Below, piece by piece: positions 40,059 to 50,016 of a stretch of 64,000 nucleotides of DNA. The DNA lies in the NCBI GenBank assembly GCA_036504595.1, contig DASXUX010000020.1, positions 1 through 64,000 on the forward strand. The letters are read 5' to 3'. How positions within the stretch are numbered: the stretch's first letter is position 1; each line of letters starts with the position of its first letter. Source of the DNA: DASXUX01 sp036504595. Lineage in GTDB: Bacteria; Planctomycetota; SZUA-567; H5-PLA8. The notes beneath the pieces are model-generated. The model made no database searches. It had not been told where the DNA came from and saw nothing but the letters and a program-made list of their open reading frames with translations. Both the position numbers and the translations under genes were made by a program.

Positions 40059-43000
40059 TCACTTCTCCAACATTCCCGTCAACTTCTGCCTGAACTCGAT
40101 AAGCTGCTCTTCCTGCTTGTCGCTGTAATGCCCCTTCTGCTGAGCGTACACGTCCATCCACGTGATCAGCCGCTCCATCGCCGCGGCATCCAGCTTCACG
40201 CTCTCGTGATTCTTGTCCTTCAGAGCTGCCAGCAGCTTGCTCTTGCGCGAAGGCGTGTCGCCGACCGTTGAGCGGTCCCGCTCATAGACCAGCTTCTGCA
40301 AATCCTTGTTGCCGAAATTCAGCAGGTTCTTCCACGCCTTGCCCGCCGTCAGTTCGAGCGCCGCCGCCTTCTGCTCCGGTGTGGGTTCCTTCTGGGGCTC
40401 CGGATCGACCACGGATGCGCCTTCATCCGCGTCCGCATACTCGGCTCCCGCCACTTTCGGCGCTTCCTTGTGACACGAAATGCAGTTCTGATCGAGCAGC
40501 GGCTGGACCAGTTTGTCGAAACGCCACGGCCACGTGCCTTCAGGTCCCGGCGTCAGTTTGGACGGCTCCCGCTGAGCCGCCATGCGCTTGCCGCCGCTGG
40601 GTGGAGCCGCGTCGCGCGTTTCGTGGCAGCCGATGCACGAGAGCGTCTGCCCCGGCCACACGTACGTCAGCGTCCGCATTGTCTGCACCGCCATCCCGTC
40701 GGCATCCAGAGCCTGGAAGAACACCGGCACGCCGCTCGGCACGCGGAAGTACGCCGAACCGTCCTCTTCCACCGGCACTGTCCCCAGCATGTACTTGCCC
40801 GGATCTTCGGACGAAACGCCGAGGTTCGGATTGTTCATGTGCGGCTGAACTTTCGGCGGCACCGCGATAACACGAAGTCTCTTGATCGTGCCACGCTTCG
40901 TTTCGCCCAGCCCGTGATAAACGTCCTGCAGCAGGAAGTTCCCCTCCTGCGGCCCGTCCCACGCCACGGCGGTCGGATACACCGGCGGCTTGTGCCGAGG
41001 GCGTAGCGGTATCGGACAACCGCTCGAAATCTCCGCGTCGCGATAGACCAAATTCAAGTTCCCGAACGCATCGTACAGGTACACGCCCGTCGCATTGACC
41101 GGATTCTTATTCGTGTCGTCCACGCGGCAGTGCGGCGGCAGCGGCTTGTCGCTCCATGCGCACAGGTAGTGATCTTCCGACAGCGGATACGGATTAAGAT
41201 AATACGTCTTGCCGTTCTTCTCGGTTTCGGGAAACGGCACCTCCGGCGTCAGGCGCACCAGCGGGTCCAACCCTTCCATGCCGCGATTGCGGTCGAGCAG
41301 GCACAGCGACCCGCCGGTGATCGAATGATGCGCGCTGGCCGTGAAGATCAGCTTGTCCGAATTCGGAATCGGCCGCGTCTCGATCGACACCTGCGGCTTG
41401 ATCGTGTAGTTCTTGTAGACCAGCGCCGGATTCGATCCGTCCGGATTCGTGGACCACATGCTGAAGAAATGTCCGTTGAAGCGGTCGATGTAATCCCAGC
41501 GCGTGTAAATGATGCTGCCGTTGTTTGCGACTTCCGGCGTCCACTCGAAATTCTCGAACGCCGACAGCGGCCGCAGATTCTTCCCGTCCGCGTTCATCAA
41601 ATGCATCGTAAAGACCGGCACCGGCCGGTAATTGTCGCCGCCGCAGCGCACATAGCTGTCCGGCTGGTCTGCATCGTTCGTCGCTTCAGAGAACGATTTG
41701 CAGAGCTGCAGCTTGTCGCCCTTGCGCGTCGAAACGAACACGATCTCGCCACTCGGCAAATACCGCGCGTCGAAGTCGTCATAGCGCCCATGTGTCAGTT
41801 GCGTCACGCCCGAACCGTCCGCGTTCATCTCGAAGATGTGATAGAACGCGTCTTCCGGCAGATTCGCCTTGGTGGCTTTGTCCTTCAGTTCCGGCACGTG
41901 AGAGTAATACTTGCAGTACGCGAACAAAACCTTTTTTCCGTCGTACGAAAGATCCGGCCGCTGAAAGTTCCCCGGCGCGAAACTCGCCGTGATGCACTTC
42001 ACCTGCGGCTTCTCGCCACGCCAATCTTTCAGCAAAAAGACTCCGCCGCCTGGCCGCGACCACCAGCCGTAGTTTTGATCCGACATGTGCGGAAACCGCC
42101 CCGGCGCGCCTTTCGTGAATAGAATCGTGTCGAAATCCACCAACGGGTTGCTCAGCGCCATCCGCCGCACCGCCCAGTGAGCGTCCAGGCAGATCTTCCG
42201 CTTCGCCTCGTCGGTCGCATCTGCGGGCAGAGCCTTCATCTGCGCCGCCGCTTCATCCAGAGCCTTTACCTGCGCGTCCACGTTTACCCCGTGAGCCTTC
42301 AGGTTCTCCGCGAGCTTCATCCCGCGCTCGATCACTTCTTCTGTAGAGTAAACTTTCGACGACGACGCCTCTTTTGCAGGCGCGGCCTTCTCCTTCGCAT
42401 CCGCCGCTGCCTTTGTCTCCTTCGGAGCCGGCGCAACAACCTTATGCACCGCGGACCATTCGCTGACGCTGCTTTGCGTCGCCGGCTTGCCGCGAGCAAC
42501 GTTCTCTGTCGAACCAGGCGCGTAGACTTCCACCTCGTCCAGATGGAAGTGGCTCTTCCCCGGCAACTGCAGCCGCACATACCGCCCGCTCGCGCCTTTC
42601 AGTTCGGCCGAGAGCGGCTTTTTGTCCGCATGACCGCCGAAAATCGTCCCGTTGTTCTGGAAGACCTGTTTGAACTCCTTGCCGTCATCGGAAAGCAGAA
42701 TCAGCATCTTGGCGATGCGGTCCTGGCACGCGTCGCCGCGGTTGTAACAGACCACGCGATCGAGCGCGGTCGGCTTTCCCAGATCCACCTGCCACCACGG
42801 CTTTTCTTCATCCAGCGTGTGAAAGCCCCACTTGCCATCGATCACCCCATCCACGGCGCCCGCCGCATCTTCTTCAGGCTTGACCGCAACGTTTGGCTTC
42901 GCAGGTGCCGCGTGCGCTGCTGCTTTGCCTCCGGCTCCCGCGCGCAGTTCATCCGCGTGCAGCCAGTCCGCTTCGATCTGCGGCGCCCCAACGCCCGCAT

Positions 43001-43190
43001 CCTGCCACTCGGCCGACGGAGTCTTGGCGTCGGCAGCGGCAGGCTGCGCACCGCTGGCCGGAGTTGCCGGCACCGCGCACGGCACCTTGGCGTCAGTGTT
43101 CGCCGCTGGTTTCGGCGCTGAAGGCTCTTCGCCCCAAACCGCGAAGCACAGCGCTGCGACGATAGGCGCTACGAAATATTGTCTGCGCAT
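40059..43190 (-). CDS. HzsA-like beta-propeller diheme protein with discoidin domain
   Basis: A 1043-residue exported protein. A signal peptide (VAPIVAALCFAVWGEEP) is followed by an Ala/Pro-rich linker. A discoidin (F5/8 type C) domain lies at about 110-230 (WGFHTLDEEKPWWQVDLG, RYVRLQLPGKSHFHLDEVEV). A beta-propeller region at about 330-760 shows PD40-like blades (EMNADGSGVTQLTHGRYD; HLMNADGKNLRPLSAFENFE). Two c-type heme sites follow: CIGCH and CISCH. The order matches proteins annotated as HzsA-related (hydrazine synthase alpha middle domain), widespread in planctomycetes with no anammox role. Expected in the periplasm or cell surface, maybe binding or oxidising a glycan. GGAGGG lies five bases before the ATG at 43190. 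Confidence 0.88.
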   Translation of the reverse strand: MRRQYFVAPIVAALCFAVWGEEPSAPKPAANTDAKVPCAVPATPASGAQPAAADAKTPSAEWQDAGVGAPQIEADWLHADELRAGAGGKAAAHAAPAKPNVAVKPEEDAAGAVDGVIDGKWGFHTLDEEKPWWQVDLGKPTALDRVVCYNRGDACQDRIAKMLILLSDDGKEFKQVFQNNGTIFGGHADKKPLSAELKGASGRYVRLQLPGKSHFHLDEVEVYAPGSTENVARGKPATQSSVSEWSAVHKVVAPAPKETKAAADAKEKAAPAKEASSSKVYSTEEVIERGMKLAENLKAHGVNVDAQVKALDEAAAQMKALPADATDEAKRKICLDAHWAVRRMALSNPLVDFDTILFTKGAPGRFPHMSDQNYGWWSRPGGGVFLLKDWRGEKPQVKCITASFAPGNFQRPDLSYDGKKVLFAYCKYYSHVPELKDKATKANLPEDAFYHIFEMNADGSGVTQLTHGRYDDFDARYLPSGEIVFVSTRKGDKLQLCKSFSEATNDADQPDSYVRCGGDNYRPVPVFTMHLMNADGKNLRPLSAFENFEWTPEVANNGSIIYTRWDYIDRFNGHFFSMWSTNPDGSNPALVYKNYTIKPQVSIETRPIPNSDKLIFTASAHHSITGGSLCLLDRNRGMEGLDPLVRLTPEVPFPETEKNGKTYYLNPYPLSEDHYLCAWSDKPLPPHCRVDDTNKNPVNATGVYLYDAFGNLNLVYRDAEISSGCPIPLRPRHKPPVYPTAVAWDGPQEGNFLLQDVYHGLGETKRGTIKRLRVIAVPPKVQPHMNNPNLGVSSEDPGKYMLGTVPVEEDGSAYFRVPSGVPVFFQALDADGMAVQTMRTLTYVWPGQTLSCIGCHETRDAAPPSGGKRMAAQREPSKLTPGPEGTWPWRFDKLVQPLLDQNCISCHKEAPKVAGAEYADADEGASVVDPEPQKEPTPEQKAAALELTAGKAWKNLLNFGNKDLQKLVYERDRSTVGDTPSRKSKLLAALKDKNHESVKLDAAAMERLITWMDVYAQQKGHYSDKQEEQLIEFRQKLTGMLEK

Positions 43191-43227
43191 GGCACCCTCC
43201 ACATCCTTTGATCGCCTCGTTCCCGCA

Positions 43228-43340
43228 AACCCCTCCCCCGGCCCCTCCCCCGGCCCCTCCCCTCGAAGGGGAGGGGAGAACCACTCCGGCTCCCCCTTCC
43301 CTTCGAGGGAAGGGGGCTGGGGGGTTAGGTTTGCGGCCGA
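43228..43340. repeat. Two adjacent palindromic C/G-run elements
   Basis: CCCCTCCC/GGGAGGGG (43228-43276) and CCCCCTTCCC/GGGAAGGGGG (43290-43321) palindromes, followed by GGGGGTTAGGTTTGCGGCC, as in the copies at 4786-4830 and 38146-38190. They fill the gap between the two HzsA-like genes. Confidence 0.82.
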
Positions 43341-43370
43341 GCCGCAATCTCTTGCGTTCCCGCCTCCTGC

Positions 43371-46220
43371 TTACTCGCCAAAAGCTGTCGGCGGTGCGCA
43401 CGTCGGCAGCGGCGGTTCCGCTCCCGGCATGTCCTCCCGCGGCTTCTTCTTCAGCAATTCATTCACGGGCTCGAACGTCTTCAGGATCGCTTGATAATCC
43501 GGATCGTCCTTGGTCGCGAAGATCGCCTTGCCGCACTTCTCCGTCCCGCCCGCAGATTTCGCCAGCGGCGCAGTCAGGAACGAATTGAACTCTGGATGCT
43601 GCACCCGCGTCCAGACTTTGCGAGGGAACGCTACGGGCGGCGCGTTCTTCCGGGCTTTGTCAACCTTGTGGCATTCGACGCAGCGCTTGTCCGAGACTTC
43701 TTTCAGAACCTTGTCCAGATCGACCGGGTACATGCGCCGGCAACCTTGCTTGTCGCCGTGCGTGAACAGGCTGGTCGGATAGTACGGCACGTTCAAATCG
43801 ATCCACGCGAACACGCGCCGCCGGCTGGTCTCGTCCATCTCGACCATCTTCTTGCCATCCTTGTCCGGATGGCCGGAAAGAATCAAATCCGCCACTTCGC
43901 TCGCTGGTGAACCCCATGCCTTCGGGGCCACGATCAAAATGTTCGCTTCGTTCCCGTTCTCGGTGCAGATCCAGCTCGTGTAGCGCTTGTTCGGCCCACG
44001 CCGGTTTTCGCGCGCGAGAGTTTCGTACGAGACGTTGAAAAAGTCCGTCATGTCGCCGCTCAGGTCGACGCCCTTTGCCGCATCCTTGCCGTTGTGGCAG
44101 TTCACGCAGTACTTATCGAGCACCGGCTGAACGATGCGGTTGTAGCTGAAGCCGTTGAGCCCAAATTCCGGCGGCGTCGGCGCTTTCGGGTCGCCGCGGA
44201 TGCGCTTGACGGCGTCGGCCGGCGTGATGCGCCGCGGAGCCTGCTCGCGCGATTCGTGGCAACCCACGCAACCCTGCGTTTCGCCCGGCATCATGTGCGT
44301 GAAGGAGCGCATGCGCTGCACGGCGCGGCCTTCCGCGTCGAGTGCCATAAAATAAATCGGCATGCCCGTCGGCACCTTGAACATCGCCGAACCGTCCTCG
44401 GCGACCGGCACGTAGCCCCAGATCCGCTTCGGCGCGTACGTCGCGCCGCAGGAGACGACCGGGAACTGGAAGCCGAACGCGCGCTGGTTCAGGTCGGCGA
44501 GCTGCATCTTTTCGATTTCCTGCACGACCGCGATCTGCTTCACTTCGCCGCGCTTGATCGCCGGCTCCAGGCCGTTGTAGACGTCCTGGCAGAACACCGT
44601 CGCCCAGCCGTCATTTTTCTCCGGCAGCGGCGTCTGTCGCAGCGGCGGGATCGTTCGCGTGCGGATCGGCGTGGGGCTGAAGAAGCCGATGCCGTTGCGC
44701 GGCTTGAGGATGTCCGCTTTGTCCGTGCCGTCGTAGTCGCGGATCATGAGCGTGCCGCGCCGCGAAACAACGAAGCATTCGTTGTCGATCGGGTAAGGGT
44801 TCTCGTATGGCCCCTTGATGTTGTTGCCATCGCCTTTATCGACTTTGCCGATGTTCACTTCCGGAGTCAGATTGCGAATCGCCGCTTGAGCGTTCACGCC
44901 CAGGCCCGGATCGACAATCCCAATCGCGCCGCGGCAAGGCCCGTTGTGAGCGGTCAAGGTGCAGATCACCGCATTGCCCATGCCCGGCATCGGCCGCGGC
45001 TCCATAAACGTCGCGGGGCTCAGCACTCGGTTGCCGTAGTAGCCGGCGAGATTCGTGCCGTCGGCATTGATCGCCCACAAGCTTTGAATCGGAATGGCCG
45101 GCCGATCCACGTACTCCCAGCGGCTGTAAATAATGCGCCCGTCGTTCATCACCGCCGGCGTGAAGTCATTCAGGTAATTAGCTGAAAGCCGCTTCACGTT
45201 CTTGCCGTCGCGATCCATGCGGTGCAGCGTGCCGACCGGCGAAGTCCAGCAGTACGCGAACTGTTGTTTTTGCGTGGAGAGAAACCCGATCCCGCCGTCC
45301 GGCAGCCAGCAGGCATTGAAGCTGTGCCACGGATTGTCGGTGATCTGCGTGAGGCCCGAGCCGTCCGGCTTGATGCGGTAGACCTGATAGGTCCCCGCCG
45401 CGCTTTTGCGCAGACTGAACAAAATTTCCTGCCCGTCGTAGGAGACGTCGCAGTCGAGAATCTGTCCTTCAGGCGAAGCGACCAGTTGCTTCAGTTCCGC
45501 GCTGGCCTCGTTTTCGGCGGGAGTGAATACACACAGTCCCCCGCCAGCGCCGAAGCCTTCGACGTGATACGTATAAACGTGCGACGGATTCAGTTCGCGG
45601 CGCTGGATCACGACAAACGATTTGAAACCGAGCTTCCCATCGATCAGCTTGCGCCGGAGCACCGAATCGGCTTCGGCCAGCACTTTCGGCAGCGGCGGAA
45701 TGACAGAATAAATCTGTACTTCGTGAGCGCCCGGGTTCATGCCGCCGTAGGAACTGTTGAACTTTAGCGTCAGCTTCTTGGCCTGCGCAGGAGCCGCCAG
45801 GTTCACGCGCTGCGGCCCATCCTGTTCCTGGAACTGTCCTTTCATCGCCGCTTGAGCCGACCCGTCGAGGAAGACCTCATAGTCTTTCCAGCACTCGGTC
45901 GTCATCCACGACGTGCGGCCGTAGTAAACAATCTGAGCGATCGTCACCGGCGCGTCCCACTCAAAGGTGAGCTCCGCGCCGTTGCGATGTGTGTCCCCCT
46001 TCACGCACCACGCCTGGCGCAGATCGTCATGGCTGTTGCATTCAGGAATCTTCCCGTCGGCCACAAACTTCGCGAGATAGTCGGCGTTGTGTTCGCTGTT
46101 GGAGGAGATCTTCGCCTTAGGCGCAAGATTCTCGGGAGGAGCAGGTTCTTCGGCAATCGCAACCCACGCAACAAACGCGAGGCTGGCTAGAATGAGTTGC
46201 GCAAAGCGACCCTGGCTCAT
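43371..46220 (-). CDS. HzsA-like beta-propeller triheme protein
   Basis: A 949-residue paralogue of the downstream gene. A signal peptide (FAQLILASLAFVAWVAIAEEP) leads to a discoidin-like domain (about 30-190; AELTFEWDAPVTIAQIVYYG), a beta-propeller (about 230-650; YRIKPDGSGLTQITDN) and three heme-c motifs: CVGCH, CVNCH and CVECH. The last two lie in a C-terminal cytochrome-like region (about 730-900). The two HzsA-like genes are in tandem 180 bp apart and are probably expressed together with the IclR regulator gene directly upstream. GGGAGGGG precedes the ATG at 46220. It is predicted to be periplasmic. Substrate and electron partner are unknown. Confidence 0.88.
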   Translation of the reverse strand: MSQGRFAQLILASLAFVAWVAIAEEPAPPENLAPKAKISSNSEHNADYLAKFVADGKIPECNSHDDLRQAWCVKGDTHRNGAELTFEWDAPVTIAQIVYYGRTSWMTTECWKDYEVFLDGSAQAAMKGQFQEQDGPQRVNLAAPAQAKKLTLKFNSSYGGMNPGAHEVQIYSVIPPLPKVLAEADSVLRRKLIDGKLGFKSFVVIQRRELNPSHVYTYHVEGFGAGGGLCVFTPAENEASAELKQLVASPEGQILDCDVSYDGQEILFSLRKSAAGTYQVYRIKPDGSGLTQITDNPWHSFNACWLPDGGIGFLSTQKQQFAYCWTSPVGTLHRMDRDGKNVKRLSANYLNDFTPAVMNDGRIIYSRWEYVDRPAIPIQSLWAINADGTNLAGYYGNRVLSPATFMEPRPMPGMGNAVICTLTAHNGPCRGAIGIVDPGLGVNAQAAIRNLTPEVNIGKVDKGDGNNIKGPYENPYPIDNECFVVSRRGTLMIRDYDGTDKADILKPRNGIGFFSPTPIRTRTIPPLRQTPLPEKNDGWATVFCQDVYNGLEPAIKRGEVKQIAVVQEIEKMQLADLNQRAFGFQFPVVSCGATYAPKRIWGYVPVAEDGSAMFKVPTGMPIYFMALDAEGRAVQRMRSFTHMMPGETQGCVGCHESREQAPRRITPADAVKRIRGDPKAPTPPEFGLNGFSYNRIVQPVLDKYCVNCHNGKDAAKGVDLSGDMTDFFNVSYETLARENRRGPNKRYTSWICTENGNEANILIVAPKAWGSPASEVADLILSGHPDKDGKKMVEMDETSRRRVFAWIDLNVPYYPTSLFTHGDKQGCRRMYPVDLDKVLKEVSDKRCVECHKVDKARKNAPPVAFPRKVWTRVQHPEFNSFLTAPLAKSAGGTEKCGKAIFATKDDPDYQAILKTFEPVNELLKKKPREDMPGAEPPLPTCAPPTAFGE

Positions 46221-46262
46221 AACCCCTCCCAAAAACGGATCGTGTCCTTCTCTAGCCGCTGA

Positions 46263-46303
46263 ACCCTGAACCCTGAACCCTGAACCCCGAACCCTGAACC
46301 CTA
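46263..46303. repeat. TGAACCC heptamer array at IclR gene stop
   Basis: Six TGAACCC-type units in tandem ending directly in the TAG stop (46301-46303, minus strand) of the IclR gene. A single arm; no inverted partner is obvious. Confidence 0.9.
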
Positions 46304-47194
46304 AACTTCCTCCGCCTGCTTCCCAAGCACCGCCAGCACCGCGCCGTTGCCCAACCGGCTGGAAATTCGCGCGGCGTGTTCTGTCACCATCGCGCCGATC
46401 TTTGGAAATGCTTCCGCCGGCACTCGACTGGACGGACCGGTCATCCAGATCGACGCCACCGGATAATTGTTGTGATCGAGAATCGGAGCGCCGACGCAGT
46501 GCACGCCGTCCAGTTCCTCCGCGCGGTCGAGGCCATACCCGCAGCGCCGCACTTCGTCCAATTCGGCGCGCATCGCTTCGATCGTGGTGAGCGTTCGCTC
46601 GTTGTAGCGCGTCAGCTTGATGCTCTTCAGCACGCTTTCGCGGTCCTTCTCCGGCAAGAACGCCAGCAGCGCTTTGCCCGGCGCCGACGTATGCAGTGAA
46701 AAGCGCGTGCCCGCATCGACCATGAACTTGAACGGATGCGAGCCGAAGACCTGTTCAAGCACGACGCCTTCGGTGCTTAGCAGCGTGCCCAGCAGAACGG
46801 TCTCGCGCGTCAAGTCGCGCAGTTCGCGCATAACGTCCAGTGAGTTCTCGACGACCGTGTGCTTGTTCGTCGCCGCATAGCCAAGCGCCAGCAATTTTCG
46901 TGAGAGGAAGAAGGCCTTCGTCGCATCATCGCGCAGCAGGTAACCGTGCCGTAGCAGAGACATCGTGATGCGGAAGACGCTGTTCTTCGGCAGCTTCAAA
47001 GCTTCGGCGATGCAACTGACGCCCGACCCGGGGTTTTGAGCCAGGAATTCCATGATCACCAGCGCCCGCTCCAGATTCGGGACGTGGTAGTCGGAATCCC
47101 CGTTGGCGCCGTTGCCATTGATGCGCCCCCTCACCCCAAACCCCTCTCCCTCGCGGGGGAGAGGGGAACCAGAGGCCGCTTTAAGTCGCTGCAT
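46301..47194 (-). CDS. IclR-family transcriptional regulator
   Basis: A 297-residue regulator. The winged helix-turn-helix lies at about 40-95 (NLERALVIMEFLAQNPGSGV; LKLPKNSVFRITMSLLRHGY). The IclR effector domain at about 110-285 contains the typical DAGTRFSLHTSAPGKALLAF and DRAEELDGVHCVGAPI. IclR proteins usually control catabolic genes and respond to small metabolites, often from sugars or aromatics. Here it most likely controls the surrounding HzsA-like, GH127 and oxidoreductase genes. Residues about 8-24 (SGSPLPREGEGFGVRG) are translated from a palindromic repeat, an unnatural N-terminal extension. The ATG at 47194 has GAGG seven bases upstream and is kept. Confidence 0.92.
   Translation of the reverse strand: MQRLKAASGSPLPREGEGFGVRGRINGNGANGDSDYHVPNLERALVIMEFLAQNPGSGVSCIAEALKLPKNSVFRITMSLLRHGYLLRDDATKAFFLSRKLLALGYAATNKHTVVENSLDVMRELRDLTRETVLLGTLLSTEGVVLEQVFGSHPFKFMVDAGTRFSLHTSAPGKALLAFLPEKDRESVLKSIKLTRYNERTLTTIEAMRAELDEVRRCGYGLDRAEELDGVHCVGAPILDHNNYPVASIWMTGPSSRVPAEAFPKIGAMVTEHAARISSRLGNGAVLAVLGKQAEEV
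47127..47174. repeat. Palindromic element translated in IclR N-terminus
   Basis: CCCTCACCCCAAACCCCTCT followed by the complementary GGGGGAGAGGGG half, the same family as 18724-18772 and 56692-56739. In frame, so the IclR protein remains open. Confidence 0.85.
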
Positions 47195-47285
47195 GTGTAC
47201 CTCGTTTGATCAGTAGCCCGCCTGTCTACTGATGGTACACCGCAGATTTTGGGAGTGCAATAATAAAGTTCTGGAGCGAAACGAA

Positions 47286-47373
47286 GGGTTCAGGGTTCAG
47301 GGTTCGGGGTTCAGGGACGAATGCGCAAAACTGCCCCAAACCCTGGACCCTGAACCCTGAACCCTGAACCCTA
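47286..47373. repeat. Inverted GGGTTCA heptamer arms at GH127 stop
   Basis: Left arm 47286-47314 (GGGTTCA units) and right arm 47337-47370 (TGAACCC units), about 22 bp apart; the right arm runs into the TAG stop of the GH127 gene (47371-47373). The region 47195-47370 also holds the likely promoter of the IclR gene, not resolvable by eye. Confidence 0.9.
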
Positions 47374-50016
47374 TTTGTCCTTCATCCACACCATCGACCT
47401 ACCGCCCCGATTCAGCCTTGCATAATTCGGAATTGCCTGAAACGCCGCGCCGTCGGAGAACGCTCCTTTAATAAGGAGCATCCCATCCAGCACCTTGTCG
47501 CTCCACTCCGCACTGAGCTGCGCAGTCGGAGCCAGAACGCCCTCAATCGGCTGGTCCGCGCTCTCAAGGTTATAGATGAGCGGCCCGACGCGCAGCGCCA
47601 CGCGATCTTTAAGGTAGCTGATATGGCTGTCGGCCGCGATGCGCTGCACGACCATCGGCAAGACCAGTTCAATCTTGTCGCCCGCTTTCCACTCCCGCGT
47701 CAGAGCCACATAACCGCGTTCGGGCGCCGACGTCACCGTTTCGCCGTTCACTGACAGCGAGGTCAGCCCGCTGCAGGCTGGGGTGGGGGTGTAGAGCGGA
47801 CTCGTCTGCCGGTTAGGCGCACGCACTTTGATCGTGAAGCGCTTTGTCGTGGCGGGGTTCACAGTGATCGCCACCTTGCCGTTCCAAGGATAGTCGGTCG
47901 TCTGAACCATCTGCACGGCCGTGCCGGCAATCTCGCCCACGTTGATGCTGCTGCCGGCGAAGAGGTTAACAAACAGCGTGTCGGCGCCCTTCGAATACAT
48001 CCACTCCGGCATCTGCAGCAGCGTGCGCGGAATATTCCCGACGCAACACGGGCAGCCATGCCAGAGGTACCGCTTGCCGCTCGAATCCAGCGCGTTGGTG
48101 TACGTAAAGTTCTTGCCGTCGATGTCGATGCTGCCAAGGATCGCGTTGTACAGCGTCTCCTCGAACAGATCCGCGTAGCGCGCGTCGTGATAAATCATCT
48201 GCATCCGGTGCTGGAAGAACAGTTCTCCGCACCCCGCGCACGATTCGCAATACGCACTATTCGGCAGCGAATATTCTTTGCCGAAGCCTTCCGATGTCTC
48301 GCCGCTACCCACGCCGCCGGTGACGTAATACTTCTTGTTGACGATGCTGTCACACAGCGAGCGCACCGCGCCGTGGTACTCCACATCCCCCGTTTCCATC
48401 GCGATGTCGGCCATCCCCGCATAGCAATAGACGGCTCGCACCGCGTGGCCCACCGCTTCGTACTGCCGCGTGACGGGCAGATGGCTCTGGTCGTACTCCG
48501 ATCCATTCTTGCGGCAGTCGAGCAGGAAATTGGAGAGTTCGACGTACTTCTTCCCTTGCCCGGCGCCGTCTTTAGTTTCAAGCTCCCGCGCCAGCCGCAC
48601 CAGCGCAAGCTCCAGCTCCTGGTGCCCGTCGTACCACGGCTTCTTCGTCGGGCCAAAGTTTTCGCACCAGCAGTCGCCCACGCGCTTGGCCGCATCCAGC
48701 ATGCGCGTGTCTTTGCCGCCGCTCAACCGGTAATGAGCGATGCAGGCTTCGATGAAATGCCCCACCAGGAAACCTTCATGGTCGTCCTTGTTTCCCCAGC
48801 GCTTCATGCCGCCGATTGTGTACATCGTCTGCAAATAACCGTCGGGCTCCTGAGCGCTCAGGATTTTCGGAACCCACTCGTCCAGCGTCTTGCGAATCGC
48901 TTTTTGTGATTCAACGATTGCCGGATCGTCCGGTGCCTGGACCATCAGTGCATAGCACATCGCTTCCACCGTGTCGTAAACCCAGCCGTTCGCGAAAACC
49001 GGGCCGGTGTGTTTGGCCGGCTTCTTGGCGAGCTTATTCGCGGCCTGGACGAAGTTCTCGATCCCACCCTCTTTCAAATTCGGGTCGTCGATCTTGTTGA
49101 TGCAATGCGGAATCCAGTTCACGATCAAGGCTCGAACGCGGTTCGGCCAGAACTTGCCGCTGACGGAATACGGCGCCGTCGCAATCGGCGTAAGGTGCGG
49201 TTCATTCGGGAGCGGCTCCACGCTGACGCGCACCGACTCGGCGCTGGTCAGTTCGCCGTCGTCGGCCGTCAGTTTCAGCACGTATTGCCCCGGGGCTGAA
49301 AACTTCGCGCTGGTGTTGGCGGTCTCGGGTGCGCTGAAGGTCACCTCGCCCGGGCCGGATTCCTTGCTCCACTTCAGCGTTGGAACCGGTTTCACCTTCC
49401 CATCGTCACGGACGCTGCCTTCCAGCCACGTCAGGCTCGGCAGCATTACGACACGGTCCACGCCGGCCTTCACGACGGGAGCGAAATTTGGCGACTTGCC
49501 TGAGTCATACACGCGCCAGGACAAGATGCCCGTCGAAGACTTTTCGTTCGAATCGAATTCCAGCCGTAGCTTCGCCGTCGTGATTTCGCCGAACGTTGTC
49601 GAGTTGTACTGGTTCTTCGCCAACCCGAGGCCCGCCGCGTCTTTCACGTCAACGAACGCAGCGCCGTCCCACGTTTGCAGCTTGCACGTCGTCGGCAGGC
49701 GTACGCCGCGGCCGTCGTCGAACCAGTACACATCGATCTTCTTCGTTGAGATCGGTTTGAGCCAATCGTACTGCACCCACTGCTTGCCGCTCTTCGGCCA
49801 GTTGCCGTACGCTCCGTGGCTCTTGTCGTCCGAGTGCTTCGGCGCATACCCGTTGTTGATCGCCGCAAGCGTCTCGTGTCCCGAGCAGAACGACGTCGCC
49901 GGGGTGGCCGCCGTGGCGATATCGATCTCGGATGGTTCTCCAGCGCTGATGTGGACCGCCAGCGACAGCATCAAGCAAATGACGGCGGCGCGGGCGAGGG
50001 GATGCAGGTTTCTCAT
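47371..50016 (-). CDS. GH127 (DUF1680) glycoside hydrolase, beta-L-arabinofuranosidase-like
   Basis: An 881-residue exported enzyme. A signal peptide (AAVICLMLSLAVHISAGEP) is followed by a beta-sandwich carbohydrate-binding-like region (about 30-165) with a PKD-like strand set (about 195-270), then the alpha/alpha barrel of GH127 from about 280. The catalytic zinc-thiolate site is visible as CESC (about 590) and HGCPCC (about 652); in characterised GH127 enzymes a Glu and three Cys hold zinc, one Cys being the nucleophile. The substrate is therefore an arabinofuranoside or related glycan, by family. GAGGAG lies eight bases before the ATG at 50016; the longer upstream frame is repeat sequence. 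The stop abuts the array at 47286-47370. Confidence 0.9.
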   Translation of the reverse strand: MRNLHPLARAAVICLMLSLAVHISAGEPSEIDIATAATPATSFCSGHETLAAINNGYAPKHSDDKSHGAYGNWPKSGKQWVQYDWLKPISTKKIDVYWFDDGRGVRLPTTCKLQTWDGAAFVDVKDAAGLGLAKNQYNSTTFGEITTAKLRLEFDSNEKSSTGILSWRVYDSGKSPNFAPVVKAGVDRVVMLPSLTWLEGSVRDDGKVKPVPTLKWSKESGPGEVTFSAPETANTSAKFSAPGQYVLKLTADDGELTSAESVRVSVEPLPNEPHLTPIATAPYSVSGKFWPNRVRALIVNWIPHCINKIDDPNLKEGGIENFVQAANKLAKKPAKHTGPVFANGWVYDTVEAMCYALMVQAPDDPAIVESQKAIRKTLDEWVPKILSAQEPDGYLQTMYTIGGMKRWGNKDDHEGFLVGHFIEACIAHYRLSGGKDTRMLDAAKRVGDCWCENFGPTKKPWYDGHQELELALVRLARELETKDGAGQGKKYVELSNFLLDCRKNGSEYDQSHLPVTRQYEAVGHAVRAVYCYAGMADIAMETGDVEYHGAVRSLCDSIVNKKYYVTGGVGSGETSEGFGKEYSLPNSAYCESCAGCGELFFQHRMQMIYHDARYADLFEETLYNAILGSIDIDGKNFTYTNALDSSGKRYLWHGCPCCVGNIPRTLLQMPEWMYSKGADTLFVNLFAGSSINVGEIAGTAVQMVQTTDYPWNGKVAITVNPATTKRFTIKVRAPNRQTSPLYTPTPACSGLTSLSVNGETVTSAPERGYVALTREWKAGDKIELVLPMVVQRIAADSHISYLKDRVALRVGPLIYNLESADQPIEGVLAPTAQLSAEWSDKVLDGMLLIKGAFSDGAAFQAIPNYARLNRGGRSMVWMKDK

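Noticed and set aside
40059..46220. The HzsA-like genes as evidence for anammox
   Set aside because: HzsA-related proteins are widespread without hydrazine synthase activity; no HzsB or HzsC and no other anammox gene is present.
46263..46303. TGAACCC array considered as telomere-like or a plasmid end
   Set aside because: It is internal, short, and followed by normal genes on both sides; the similarity to telomeric repeats is only in period.
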